A stretch of 54,722 bases of DNA from Neoluteolibacter marinus (GTDB taxonomy: Bacteria; Verrucomicrobiota; Verrucomicrobiia; Verrucomicrobiales; Akkermansiaceae), in the NCBI RefSeq assembly GCF_014904755.1, contig NZ_JACZFQ010000002.1:1-54722 (forward strand). The letters are read 5' to 3'. Below are positions 1 through 8,474 of this stretch, piece by piece. The notes beneath the pieces are model-generated. The model worked only from the letters and a program-made list of their open reading frames with translations, had not been told where the DNA came from and did no database searches. Position 1 is the stretch's first letter; each line of letters opens with the position of its first letter. Position numbers and translations under genes: made by a program.

Positions 1-526
1 GTTCCGGACGGCGGCCGCCGTGCTCGAGCAGGGTAAAGACTTCTTCCTGCACCGCGTCGATCTCGCCGAGCGGGAGGTCGGGGTCGCGGACAATGAAAAG
101 GTCTCCGAGTTTCCGGTGTTCGTAGACGCGCAGGATGCCCGAAGGCGTGCGCTGGGTGTCGGTCTCGCGGAGGATCTTTTTCCGCTCCAGCATCACGGCG
201 AGGATGTAGCGGACGTTCTCGGTGTGGTCCTCGTCCTCCTCGACCAGACGGCGCAGGAGTTCCTCGGGGCTCTCCTTCTTGAAGACGTCCTTCTTCTCCT
301 CGACGACCGGTGCGTGGTAGACGGCCTTCCATTGCGAGAAGGGCTTTTCGGCGTCCGGACCGCGCTCCTTCCAGGCCTCGAGGCTGAAGTCCTTGCGCAG
401 GTAGCCCGACGACTCCGGGTCGGGGAAGAGGGCCGTCATGATGGCCTCGCCGTCCGCGAAGGGGCGTTCGGTGGCGGCGCAGGACCGGGAGCGGGAGCGG
501 ATGTGCCAGGATTCTGGAAGAGCCAT
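1..526 (-). CDS. Conserved hypothetical protein, C-terminus cut by window edge
   Basis: A reading frame on the minus strand starts at the ATG at 526-524 and is open to the window edge, giving about 175 residues. The N-terminus reads MALPESWHIRSRSRSCAATE and continues with PFADGEAIMTALFPDPESSGY. The rest is charged and looks like a soluble cytoplasmic protein, with segments such as EELLRRLVEEDEDH and LAVMLERKKIL. The composition is that of a real protein, unlike the Arg/Gly/Ala-rich antisense frames. I do not recognise a named family. The start lies 28 bases downstream of the stop of the LptF/LptG-type permease gene on the same strand, so the two are probably co-transcribed. The C-terminus is missing. 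Confidence 0.75.
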   Translation of the reverse strand, partial: MALPESWHIRSRSRSCAATERPFADGEAIMTALFPDPESSGYLRKDFSLEAWKERGPDAEKPFSQWKAVYHAPVVEEKKDVFKKESPEELLRRLVEEDEDHTENVRYILAVMLERKKILRETDTQRTPSGILRVYEHRKLGDLFIVRDPDLPLGEIDAVQEEVFTLLEHGGRRPE

Positions 527-554
527 CGGGAGAAGCTGGATGCAGGAAGGGAAC

Positions 555-1901
555 TCAGGCCTCGGCGGGGATGAACTTGCGGAGGGTCTGGTAAATCGGC
601 CGGCCGGCGAGGCGGCGCTGGAACAGGAAGATGGCGATGCCGCCGAAAACCAGGTTCGGCAGCCAGGCGGCGATGGCCGGCCGGATGTGCCCGGAGTCGC
701 CGAGGCTCAGGCAGACATTGGAAACGAAAAGCATCCCCGCGCACAGGAAGACCGCCACGGCGACACCGCCGCTGGCGCCGCGGCGGGTGAAGACGATGCC
801 GAGCGGGGTGGCGAGCAGGACCACGATCAGGCAATTGAACGGTTGCGCCCAGCGGTAGTGCCATTGCGTCAAGTGGGCGCCGCGGCTGGCCCAGGTGCCG
901 GGCGGGTTGGCCTGCAGCCAGTCGTTGAGGTCGGGAATGCCGAGCTGGCCGGCGGGCAGGCCGGGGCGGATCAACTGGGCGGGCACCTCGCTCCAGCCCG
1001 CGATCACCAGGGGATCCGGCAGGTTCTTTTCAAAGACCGGCTGGACCCCGGTCTGGCAGAGCTGCTTGCGGACGCCCCGGAAGGTCCAGTCGCGGGTGAT
1101 CGGCGACCACGACGCGGTCGCGGCGGAAATGATGCTCGCCAGCGAGCCGTCGGCCCGCTCCTGGATGACGGTGACCCGGGACAGGGGGGCCCCTTTCTGG
1201 TAGTCGGGCGGGAAGGAGCCGATCATCCACAGCCGCCGGTCGTCGGTATTGCGGTAGCGGATGTTGGGCTCGGCCACGCTGTCGAGGCCCTTGGCCTGGC
1301 GGATCACCGCGCTTTCGGCGGCGACCGCGGCCGGTGCCCACTGGTAGTTGAGGCCCGCGCAAAGGACGGCGGCGAGCGCCCCGGCAACCAGGAACGGCGT
1401 GGTCATGCGGGCCAGTCCGCGGCCGGTTTGGATCATCGCGACGACCTCCCGCGAGCGCGACAAGCGTCCCAGGCAGTAGAGGATGGACAGGAGCAGCGCG
1501 TAGGGCAGCAGCATCACCATCACCTCCGGCATGCGCACGGCGTAGAGCTTGATGGCGTAGGCCGCGGCGTTGTCGCTCAGCCGCAGGTCGTCGAGGTTGT
1601 CACCGAGGTCGGCGATGAGCCAGACGACGAAAAGGCCGAACAGGCAGATGAAGAAAAGAGCCAGGAACTGGCGGGCGACATAGCGCGCCATGGTGCCGCC
1701 GAGGGCGTAGAAGATGCCGCCGACGGCCGGCAGGAAGCAGAGGGCGACGGCGATCATCGGCCGCAGGTGGTGGGCCTCGGCCTGGACGTCGGGGAAGTTG
1801 CTGAGTTGTTCCTGGACGGCCTGGTGTTCCGCCGGGCCCACCCGCAGGGCGAGCAGCGCGCCGCCGAGGGCGAGGAGCAGGGGGACGAGGATTCGCGGCA
1901 T
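555..1901 (-). CDS. LptF/LptG-family (YjgP/YjgQ) permease of lipopolysaccharide export
   Basis: This is an inner-membrane permease of 448 residues. In this family an LptF/LptG pair works with the ATPase LptB to extract lipopolysaccharide and pass it to the periplasmic bridge. The typical layout is visible: N-terminal membrane segments around residues 77-97 and 130-146, a hydrophobic segment around 168-190, a large periplasmic beta-rich domain (about 195-340), and three C-terminal membrane segments containing LLATPLGIVFTRRG. The family usually begins at a motif like the ARYVARQFL at residue 72. Here about 70 residues with two extra hydrophobic stretches precede it, so the ATG at 1691 is an alternative start. 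Whether it is LptF or LptG cannot be decided here. The next gene on the strand follows after 28 bases. Confidence 0.85.
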   Translation of the reverse strand: MPRILVPLLLALGGALLALRVGPAEHQAVQEQLSNFPDVQAEAHHLRPMIAVALCFLPAVGGIFYALGGTMARYVARQFLALFFICLFGLFVVWLIADLGDNLDDLRLSDNAAAYAIKLYAVRMPEVMVMLLPYALLLSILYCLGRLSRSREVVAMIQTGRGLARMTTPFLVAGALAAVLCAGLNYQWAPAAVAAESAVIRQAKGLDSVAEPNIRYRNTDDRRLWMIGSFPPDYQKGAPLSRVTVIQERADGSLASIISAATASWSPITRDWTFRGVRKQLCQTGVQPVFEKNLPDPLVIAGWSEVPAQLIRPGLPAGQLGIPDLNDWLQANPPGTWASRGAHLTQWHYRWAQPFNCLIVVLLATPLGIVFTRRGASGGVAVAVFLCAGMLFVSNVCLSLGDSGHIRPAIAAWLPNLVFGGIAIFLFQRRLAGRPIYQTLRKFIPAEA

Positions 1902-2027
1902 GGGAAGCTGGAGGGGAGCATGCGAAGGAACCCGGGTTTGTAAAGATCGTCGGTTTGGTGCTTGGCAGCGGGCGGCCTTCGCCCTGCAAATGCGGTCCGC
2001 ATGATTTCCGCCCTCGAGGGACAGCCG

Positions 2028-4001
2028 ATGCCCGACGCCTTCGTCGAGGAGATCGGCATGGCATTCTCGAATGCCGGCAGCCTGGCGCGGTCGAAGGACT
2101 TCGAATTCCGCGCCGAGCAGCAGCAGCTGGCGGTGGCCGTGGCGCAGGCACTCGTCGAGGAACGCTGCCTGGTCGCCGAGGCGGGAACCGGCGTCGGCAA
2201 GTCACTGGCCTATCTGCTGCCGGTCGCCCGCTACGCGCTGCGGACGGGACGCAAGGCGATCATTTCCACCCACACCATCAACCTGCAGGAGCAGCTGGTG
2301 CGGAAGGACATCCCGATCGTCCGCAAGCTGCTCGGCGAGGAGTTGCCGGCGGTCCTGCTCAAGGGCCGGCAGAATTACCTCTGCCCGATGCGCCTCAGCC
2401 GCGCCCGCGAGCAGTCGGGCGACCTGTTCACGAGTTCCGAGTCCGATGAGCTGGAGCGCATCCGCGAGTGGGCGGAGGGCACCCGCGACGGCACCCTGAG
2501 CGACCTCGACTTCCAGCCGTCGATGAAAGTCTGGCTGCAGGTGTGCTCCGAGGCGCACGTTTGCACCGCGCGCCATTGCGGTCCGCGGGGGAACTGCTTT
2601 TTCCAGGAAGCGCGCAAGGCGGCGGCGGACGCCCGGCTGATCGTGGTCAACCACACGCTGTTCTTCGCCCTCCTCGACACCGGCGACAACCTCGACGGCG
2701 AGAAACCCTCCGGTTTCCTGTTCCCGAACGATTTCGCGGTGCTGGACGAAGCCCACACCCTGGAGCAGGTCGCGGCGGTCCAGCTCGGCCTGCGGGTCAG
2801 CCAGGCGGGCATGCGCTTCGACTTGCTGCGTCTCTACAATCCCCGCACCCGGAAGGGCCTGCTGCGGCCGTTCCGGAAGTCCGGGCCGCTGCTGGCGGTG
2901 GAGGATGCGATGAAGGCGGCCGACGAGTTCTTCGGTCGGATCGGCGGTGCCGCGCGCTTCGGCGAGTATTCCAAGGAGTGGCGCGTCCGCGAACCCGAGC
3001 TGGTTCCCAACAGCACCGCCGAACCGCTGCGGCGGCTCTGGCAGGAGATCGATGCCCTCGCCGCCGATGTCGAAAGCGAGACCACCCGGGCCGAGCTGCA
3101 GGACGCGTCGCGCAAGCTGCGGGAGGCGCACGGGTCGATCGCCTGCTTCCTCGACCAGAGCAACGACGACACCGTGCACTGGATCGAGCGTTCCGGCCGC
3201 GACGAGACGATGTTTTCCCTGCATGCCGCGCCGATCCACGTGGCGGACAAGCTGCGGCCGTTGCTGTTCGCCGACGGCAAGACCTGCATCATGACCAGCG
3301 CGACCCTCGGGGTGGGGGACCCGCAGCTCGGCTGGTTCCGCGGCCGGGTCGGGGCGGAGGACGTGCCGGCGCTGTGCATCGGCAGCCCCTTCGATTTCCA
3401 GCGGCAGATGAAGATCCGCATCTGGAAGAAGATGCCGGAGCCCTCCAGTCCCGACTACGCCAAGGCCTTGGTCGAGGCGATCCGCGACGCGGTGGAGGCG
3501 AGTGAAGGCCGGGCCTTCGTCCTGTTCACCAGCTACCGGATGATGCGCGATGCGGCGGACAAGCTGCGCCGTCATTTCGAGGACAAGGGCTGGCGCTTGC
3601 TGATGCAGGGGGAAGGAATGCCGCGCCACCGGATGATCGAGGAATTCCGCCGCGACATCGGCAGCGTGTTGTTCGGCACCGACAGCTTCTGGACGGGCGT
3701 CGATGTGCCCGGAGAAACCTTGTCGAACGTGGTGGTCACCCGGCTGCCCTTCGCGGTTCCCGATCATCCGCTCACCCAGTCGCGGCTCGAGGCGCTCGAG
3801 GCGGAGGGTGGCAATCCCTTCGTCGATTATTCCGTCCCGGAGGCGATCCTCAAGCTGCGGCAGGGCGTCGGCCGCCTGATCCGGACGGCCAAGGACAGCG
3901 GGTTGGTGTCGATCCTCGACAACCGCATCCTCACCAAGCGCTACGGCCGGATGTTCCTGGACGCATTGCCGGACGCGCCGGTCGAGATCGTCGGCGGTTA
4001 G
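2028..4001 (+). CDS. DinG/XPD-type ATP-dependent DNA helicase with Fe-S cluster
   Basis: This is a superfamily 2 helicase, probably 5'-3', in DNA repair or resolution of R-loops and other structures as in the DinG/YoaA/XPD family. The following motifs are seen: Walker A AEAGTGVGKS near the N-terminus, the DEAH box VLDEAHTL, and motif VI QGVGRLIRT near the C-terminus. Cysteines in YLCP and in the QVC-HVC-RHC-GNC cluster fit the four-Cys [4Fe-4S] site of the XPD family. The ATG at 2028 is preceded by GAGGG seven bases upstream and gives 657 residues. An ATG at 2001 and a TTG at 1962 are possible longer starts. The 3' end overlaps the convergent aroD-like gene by four bases. Family assignment is firm; which paralogue (DinG or YoaA) is not. 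Confidence 0.9.
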   Translation: MPDAFVEEIGMAFSNAGSLARSKDFEFRAEQQQLAVAVAQALVEERCLVAEAGTGVGKSLAYLLPVARYALRTGRKAIISTHTINLQEQLVRKDIPIVRKLLGEELPAVLLKGRQNYLCPMRLSRAREQSGDLFTSSESDELERIREWAEGTRDGTLSDLDFQPSMKVWLQVCSEAHVCTARHCGPRGNCFFQEARKAAADARLIVVNHTLFFALLDTGDNLDGEKPSGFLFPNDFAVLDEAHTLEQVAAVQLGLRVSQAGMRFDLLRLYNPRTRKGLLRPFRKSGPLLAVEDAMKAADEFFGRIGGAARFGEYSKEWRVREPELVPNSTAEPLRRLWQEIDALAADVESETTRAELQDASRKLREAHGSIACFLDQSNDDTVHWIERSGRDETMFSLHAAPIHVADKLRPLLFADGKTCIMTSATLGVGDPQLGWFRGRVGAEDVPALCIGSPFDFQRQMKIRIWKKMPEPSSPDYAKALVEAIRDAVEASEGRAFVLFTSYRMMRDAADKLRRHFEDKGWRLLMQGEGMPRHRMIEEFRRDIGSVLFGTDSFWTGVDVPGETLSNVVVTRLPFAVPDHPLTQSRLEALEAEGGNPFVDYSVPEAILKLRQGVGRLIRTAKDSGLVSILDNRILTKRYGRMFLDALPDAPVEIVGG

Positions 4002-4696
4002 ATCGATTCCGAGGCGGCGATCGCGCGCTTCAGCAAGCCCGCGCTCCACTGGCCCGGCGCGGTCGGGGCATCGCCGAGGTAGCCGTAGTTCAGGACCGAC
4101 CCGTACTGGGCGCAGAGCAGGCGCGACACCGGCGCGAGGGCACCCATGCCCATCAGGGAAAGCGGGATCACGTCCACTTCCTTCAGGATCTCCGCGAGGC
4201 GCGCGGCGTCGCGGGGCGTGTGCAGGCGCACCGCGGCCTTGAAGCACGTCGCCCCGGCCGCGGCCGCCCGGGCCGCCATCGCGGGGATGCGGTCGAAGGA
4301 ATCCGGCCGGCCGTCGAAATCATGCCACGAGGCGACCCAGGGAATCCCGGATTCCCGGACCTTGTCTAACAAGGGTGCCATCTCGTCCGCGGAGGCCAGT
4401 TCGACGTCGATCACCGCCGCTTCGCCGAGCACCTGCTCGAGCAGCCCGCTCCGCCGGTCCGCCGGCAGCTCGCCGGCGCCTCCTTCATCGCCTCGCCGGG
4501 CGGTGAAGAGGACCGGAATCCCGGTGAGGTGGGACCACGGCCGGTCCGCGGCATCGACGCCCTCCGCGGCTAACAGGTCGAGGCGGATCTCGATCAGGTC
4601 GCAGTCGCCCGCGACCCCGTCCGCGGAGGCTTCACGGAGGCTCTTTGCATTCCCAAAACTCCCCACTACCCGGGGATGCGCGGAATTCAGAATCAC
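3998..4696 (-). CDS. aroD: Type I 3-dehydroquinate dehydratase
   Basis: This enzyme converts 3-dehydroquinate to 3-dehydroshikimate in the shikimate pathway through a Schiff base. Type I hallmarks are present: the substrate-binding acidic motif DLIEIRLDLL, the catalytic His in SWHDF, the Schiff-base Lys in ATCFKAAV, and the C-terminal MGMGALAPVSRLL stretch. A GTG at 4696 gives 232 residues (first residues VILNSAHPRVVGSFGN), which matches the usual 220-250. The frame stays open upstream to a TTG at 4855, but that 53-residue extension has no family character. I therefore chose the GTG, with moderate certainty. The gene converges on the helicase gene and is divergent from the pilus-related locus. 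Confidence 0.88.
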   Translation of the reverse strand: MILNSAHPRVVGSFGNAKSLREASADGVAGDCDLIEIRLDLLAAEGVDAADRPWSHLTGIPVLFTARRGDEGGAGELPADRRSGLLEQVLGEAAVIDVELASADEMAPLLDKVRESGIPWVASWHDFDGRPDSFDRIPAMAARAAAAGATCFKAAVRLHTPRDAARLAEILKEVDVIPLSLMGMGALAPVSRLLCAQYGSVLNYGYLGDAPTAPGQWSAGLLKRAIAASESI

Positions 4697-4872
4697 TTGC
4701 GGACGGCTCACCGGCGCAGCAGAAACGCCTGCCCGAGCCGGTGTCAACCCCGGTCGCCCATGCTCAGCGGCTCCGATGTAAATACCGCAGGGAATTTTCT
4801 CCCCCGATGCGTGGATTTCTCTGGTCAATCCGGGGAGCCATTCCCTAGTTCTCAAAAAACCAAAAGCCCACC

Positions 4873-5508
4873 ATGAAACATTGTCTCAGCCCTGTTCGTA
4901 GGTCCGCGCTCGCCCTCTTCGCAGCGTCCGCCTCCGCCTTGACCTTTCTCGCGGCCCCTGTCCACGCCCAGGGTAAAGCCGAGGTGGGCAAGCTCGTTTT
5001 CGATGACATTCCGTCGCCGGAATTCGGTGGTGTGAAGAACAAGTCTTTCAAGCCGAAGGATTGGCTGGAAGTCGAAGCGGGCATCAAGATTCCCGCCACC
5101 AATGCCGACCAGAAGCGGATCGGCTTCATCAACCAGGTTACCGTCAAGTGGTACGTGGCGATGGACAATCCGGACGGCAGGGGCTTCGTCAAGCTGTCCA
5201 AGACGATCAATCACATCAACGTGCCGATCGACGAGGAAGTCTTCACTTCGGTGTATCTCTCGCCGAGCACCCTCAAGCGCCTCACCGGCAAGGACAAGGC
5301 CGGCAAGAGCTCGGTCAAGGCGGTGGGCGTCGAGGTTCTGGTGGACGGCGTCAAGGTCGGCCAGGGATCCGAGAAGCAGAAGGACGGCTGGTGGAACTCG
5401 GCCAGCCTCTCCGACCAGAGCGACAAGTTTCCTTTGCTCAGCAAGATCGAGACCCCCTTCGCGGTGATGTGGTGGGATCGCTACGCCGAGATCCAGAAGG
5501 AACGCTGA
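4873..5508 (+). CDS. Amuc_1102-like exported protein of the pilus-related locus
   Basis: A secreted protein of 211 residues and first gene of the five-gene pilus-related cluster. An N-terminal signal peptide (basic start, hydrophobic residues about 12-30, probable cleavage after APVHA) precedes a beta-rich domain of about 180 residues with GKLVFDDIPSPEFGG and a WWDRYAEIQKER C-terminus. Size, position and sequence match Amuc_1102 of Akkermansia muciniphila, which sits next to the PilM gene there. Its biochemical role is unknown to me. The leader just before the ATG is A/C-rich (CAAAAAACCAAAAGCCCACC) without a Shine-Dalgarno motif. The next gene starts 53 bases downstream. Confidence 0.85.
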   Translation: MKHCLSPVRRSALALFAASASALTFLAAPVHAQGKAEVGKLVFDDIPSPEFGGVKNKSFKPKDWLEVEAGIKIPATNADQKRIGFINQVTVKWYVAMDNPDGRGFVKLSKTINHINVPIDEEVFTSVYLSPSTLKRLTGKDKAGKSSVKAVGVEVLVDGVKVGQGSEKQKDGWWNSASLSDQSDKFPLLSKIETPFAVMWWDRYAEIQKER

Positions 5509-5561
5509 TTTTTTCCAACCCGGCTCCCCGGTCCAAACCCTAGTCTTTCACCTAGCCCGTC

Positions 5562-7427
5562 ATGGCTGACACACAGTCCTCAATCGCACTTAACATCGGC
5601 TCCCAGCGGGTCAGTATGGCCGTGTTCGAACCGTCGAAATCCGGCGGTCTCGTCCTCAAGGCCTACGACAGCGAGACCATTCTCGCCGATCCCGCCACCG
5701 AAGCCTCCCGCCCGTCGCAGATCGGCCTTGCCATCTCCGAACTTTCCCAGCGCCTCAAGACCGGCCGTTCCAAGGTCCGCTACGCGATCTCCGGTCAATC
5801 GGTCTTCACCCGCTTCGTGAAGCTGCCGCCGCTCGACGACGACAACATCGAGCAGCTGGTCACTTTCGAAGCCCAGCAGCACGTGCCCTTCCCGCTGGAA
5901 GAGGTCGTGTGGGACTACGAAGTGCTCGAAGGCGCCGGCGAGAAGGAAGTCGTGATCGTGGCGATCAAGGGCGACGCGCTCGACGAACTCAACGAGTCGG
6001 TGACTTCCACCGGTCTCAGCACCGCCGAGGTCGATGTGGCCCCGATGGCGCTCTACAATGCCTTCCGCGCCAGCTATCCGGGCGTCACCGAGCCGGTCCT
6101 CCTGATCGACATCGGCGCCAAGACCAGCGACCTGCTCTACATCGAGGGCAAGCGCTTCTTCACCCGTAGCGTCGCGATGGGCGGTGCCGCGATCAGCACC
6201 GCGATCGCCAAGGAATACGGCGTTCCCTTCCCCGAGGCGGAAGCCCACAAGACCCAGGGCGGCATGGTTGCCCTCGGCGGCGGCCACACCGAGCAGATGG
6301 ATGAGACCACCGCCGCGCTGGCGATGACCATCCGCAACACCCTCGGCCGCCTGCCGGCGGAAATCGCCCGCACCACCAATTACTACCGCAGCCAGCACGG
6401 CGGCAACGCGCCGAAGCTGGTGATCCTCGCCGGTGGCGGTGCCAACCTTCCCTACACCAAGGAATTCTTCGAGGAGAAGCTCCACCTTCCGGTCGAGTTC
6501 TTCAATCCGGTCGGCGCCATCTCCGTCGGCAAGGGGGTCGATTCCGACAAGGTCGGCCGCGAAGCGCACCTGATGGGTGAGCTCATCGGTCTCGGCCTGC
6601 GCGGCGTCGGCAAGTCGGCAATCAACATCGATCTCGTCCCCACCAAGGTCCAGGCGACCCGTGAGGCCGACAAGAAGAAGCCCTTCTACATCGGCGCCGC
6701 CGCGGTCTTCCTCGGCGGGCTCGCCCTCTGGGGCGTCATGAACACCCTGGCCGCCGGCAAGGGTCAGGACAAGCTCGCCAGCCTGAAGGAACAGCAGGAG
6801 GAGCTCGCCGCCTATGCGGGCCCGATCAAGCAGGAGTTCGCCAAGCAGGACAAGCTGGTTGCCACTGCCACCCAGTACACCAACGCCGAGGACGACCGGA
6901 CTTTCTGGCTCGACCTGTTGGACGAACTGAAGGCCGGCTTCGCCAGTGACTCCGTCTGGATCAGCGATTTCGAGCCGCTCTACGGCTATGATGCGCTCGC
7001 GACCGGCGATGCCGCCAAGAAGGTCAAGCCGACGGTCAAGAACGAGTTCGCCACCGCGACCTACGGGACCACCGGCCTGCAGAACATCCAGGTCGACCAG
7101 AAGCTCGACAGCCGGGGCCGCCCCGTGAAGCCCAAGCCGGGTGATCCGGAGCCGATCGCCACCGCCAACGCGGTCCGCATCAAGGGTTTCTGGCGCGAGA
7201 ATCCGCGCGGCTCGAACCTGGTCTACGACCTCCTCAAGAAGCTCCGCGAAAATCCCCAGCACTTCAAGTTCCAGGCGATTGCGACCACGGAGAAGGGCAA
7301 GAAGGAGGAAGTGACCTTGAAGGATCAGGATATCGTCAAGCAGCTCGAAAGCGCCCCGGCGGAAGAGAGCTTCGCCTCACCGTTCGAACTGGTTCTGCCG
7401 CTGTCGCGCGAGGTTCCCGTCAAATAA
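5562..7427 (+). CDS. pilM: PilM-PilN fusion protein, Amuc_1101-like
   Basis: This 621-residue protein is an actin-like PilM domain (about residues 1-350) fused to a PilN-like part. PilM features include ALNIGSQRVSMAVFE (phosphate 1), LIDIGAKTSDLLY (phosphate 2) and VILAGGGANLPYT (adenosine motif). Residues 354-360 read INIDLVP, close to the INLLP motif by which PilN's cytoplasmic tail binds PilM in type IV pilus systems. Then come a charged stretch, one membrane segment (about 375-396), a coiled-coil-like stretch (KLASLKEQQEEL) and a periplasmic domain to 621, the layout of PilN. Usual PilM is about 350 residues, so the extra 270 account for PilN, and no separate pilN follows. It likely forms the inner-membrane platform with the PilO-like product downstream (33-base gap). 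Confidence 0.9.
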   Translation: MADTQSSIALNIGSQRVSMAVFEPSKSGGLVLKAYDSETILADPATEASRPSQIGLAISELSQRLKTGRSKVRYAISGQSVFTRFVKLPPLDDDNIEQLVTFEAQQHVPFPLEEVVWDYEVLEGAGEKEVVIVAIKGDALDELNESVTSTGLSTAEVDVAPMALYNAFRASYPGVTEPVLLIDIGAKTSDLLYIEGKRFFTRSVAMGGAAISTAIAKEYGVPFPEAEAHKTQGGMVALGGGHTEQMDETTAALAMTIRNTLGRLPAEIARTTNYYRSQHGGNAPKLVILAGGGANLPYTKEFFEEKLHLPVEFFNPVGAISVGKGVDSDKVGREAHLMGELIGLGLRGVGKSAINIDLVPTKVQATREADKKKPFYIGAAAVFLGGLALWGVMNTLAAGKGQDKLASLKEQQEELAAYAGPIKQEFAKQDKLVATATQYTNAEDDRTFWLDLLDELKAGFASDSVWISDFEPLYGYDALATGDAAKKVKPTVKNEFATATYGTTGLQNIQVDQKLDSRGRPVKPKPGDPEPIATANAVRIKGFWRENPRGSNLVYDLLKKLRENPQHFKFQAIATTEKGKKEEVTLKDQDIVKQLESAPAEESFASPFELVLPLSREVPVK

Positions 7428-7460
7428 CACTTTCAAAAACCCATTTAACACGCCTCGACC

Positions 7461-8444
7461 ATGAGTTGGATCCAGGAAAATCGTTTCGCCGCCGGACTCG
7501 GTGGCATCACCGCCGTTGCCGCCGCGGGCCTCATCGCCTGGGGAGTTTCGGCGGGCAAGAAGTACAACACCGCCAAGGAGGAATACGAGGCGGCCTCGGG
7601 CGAGGTCGACTCGATGGAGAGCGCAAGGCTCTACCCCAGCGAGGAGAACCTCTCCGGCAAGGTGAAAGCCGTGAAGGAATACACCAAGGAGGTGGGCGAG
7701 CTGGAAGAGGCCTTCGTGCCGTTCCGCACCGCCACTCCGCCGAACGTCGATCCCGACCAGTTCACCGAGGCCTTGCTCAAGGCGAAGGAAGTGGCCGCTG
7801 CCGCCTTTGAAAAGGCCGGGACTGAATTGCCGGCCGAATTCTTCCTCGGCTCCGAGGTTTACACCACTTCCCCGGTCAAGAAGGAGGCCACCGGCATCCT
7901 GACCTATCAGCTCGAGGCGATCAGCCAGCTGGCCGCCAACCTGGCGGACGCCGCGCCCGACAAGCTCCTGAACATCCACCGCCCGCTGCTGGCGGAGGAA
8001 GAAGGCGGCAAGTTCGAGCCGGCGAAGGGCCAGCTCCACCGCGCCCTGCCGGTGGAGATTTCCTTCAATGGCACCGAAGCCTCGCTGCGGAAGTTCCTGT
8101 CGTCGCTCGATGACTCCGGGAAGTTCTACTACGTGATCCGTTCGATGCGGGTCATGAACGAAAAGACCAAGGCGCCGACCGCCTCCGACGGCGTGTTCCA
8201 GTCCGATGAGCCGGAAGGCGGTGCCGAGGCGGCCGATCCCTTCGGTGGCGCCGGTGGTTTCGTCCTGCCGGGCGAAGAGCCGGCCGAAGACGCCGCCGCG
8301 GAAACCCCGGATGCAGAAGCACCGGCGGAAGAGGCTCCACCGGCCGACGAAGGTAACATCCTCCAGCAGGTGCTGGGTTCGGAGAAGATCAACGTCTTCC
8401 TCCGCATCGACATCCTCCAGTTCCTCGAAGCAAACAAGGCCTGA
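7461..8444 (+). CDS. PilO-like protein, homologue of Akkermansia Amuc_1100
   Basis: This 327-residue bitopic protein has a short cytoplasmic N-terminus (MSWIQENRFAAGLGG), one membrane segment (about 12-30), a coiled-coil-like region and a periplasmic ferredoxin-like domain pair as in PilO/GspM. The start, the spacing of helical segments and motifs such as FFLGSEVYTTSP, LTYQLEAISQL and LPVEISFNGTEASLRKFL align by eye with Amuc_1100, known as an abundant outer-surface-associated protein that signals to host TLR2. A low-complexity acidic Ala/Pro/Glu-rich stretch lies around residues 240-300, before the last strands (KINVFLRIDILQFLE). Its place after the PilM-PilN gene fits a PilO role in an alignment complex linking the inner-membrane platform to the secretin. 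Confidence 0.88.
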   Translation: MSWIQENRFAAGLGGITAVAAAGLIAWGVSAGKKYNTAKEEYEAASGEVDSMESARLYPSEENLSGKVKAVKEYTKEVGELEEAFVPFRTATPPNVDPDQFTEALLKAKEVAAAAFEKAGTELPAEFFLGSEVYTTSPVKKEATGILTYQLEAISQLAANLADAAPDKLLNIHRPLLAEEEGGKFEPAKGQLHRALPVEISFNGTEASLRKFLSSLDDSGKFYYVIRSMRVMNEKTKAPTASDGVFQSDEPEGGAEAADPFGGAGGFVLPGEEPAEDAAAETPDAEAPAEEAPPADEGNILQQVLGSEKINVFLRIDILQFLEANKA

Positions 8445-8474
8445 TCCCGGTCGCAACAAACCCATCTCACAGTC

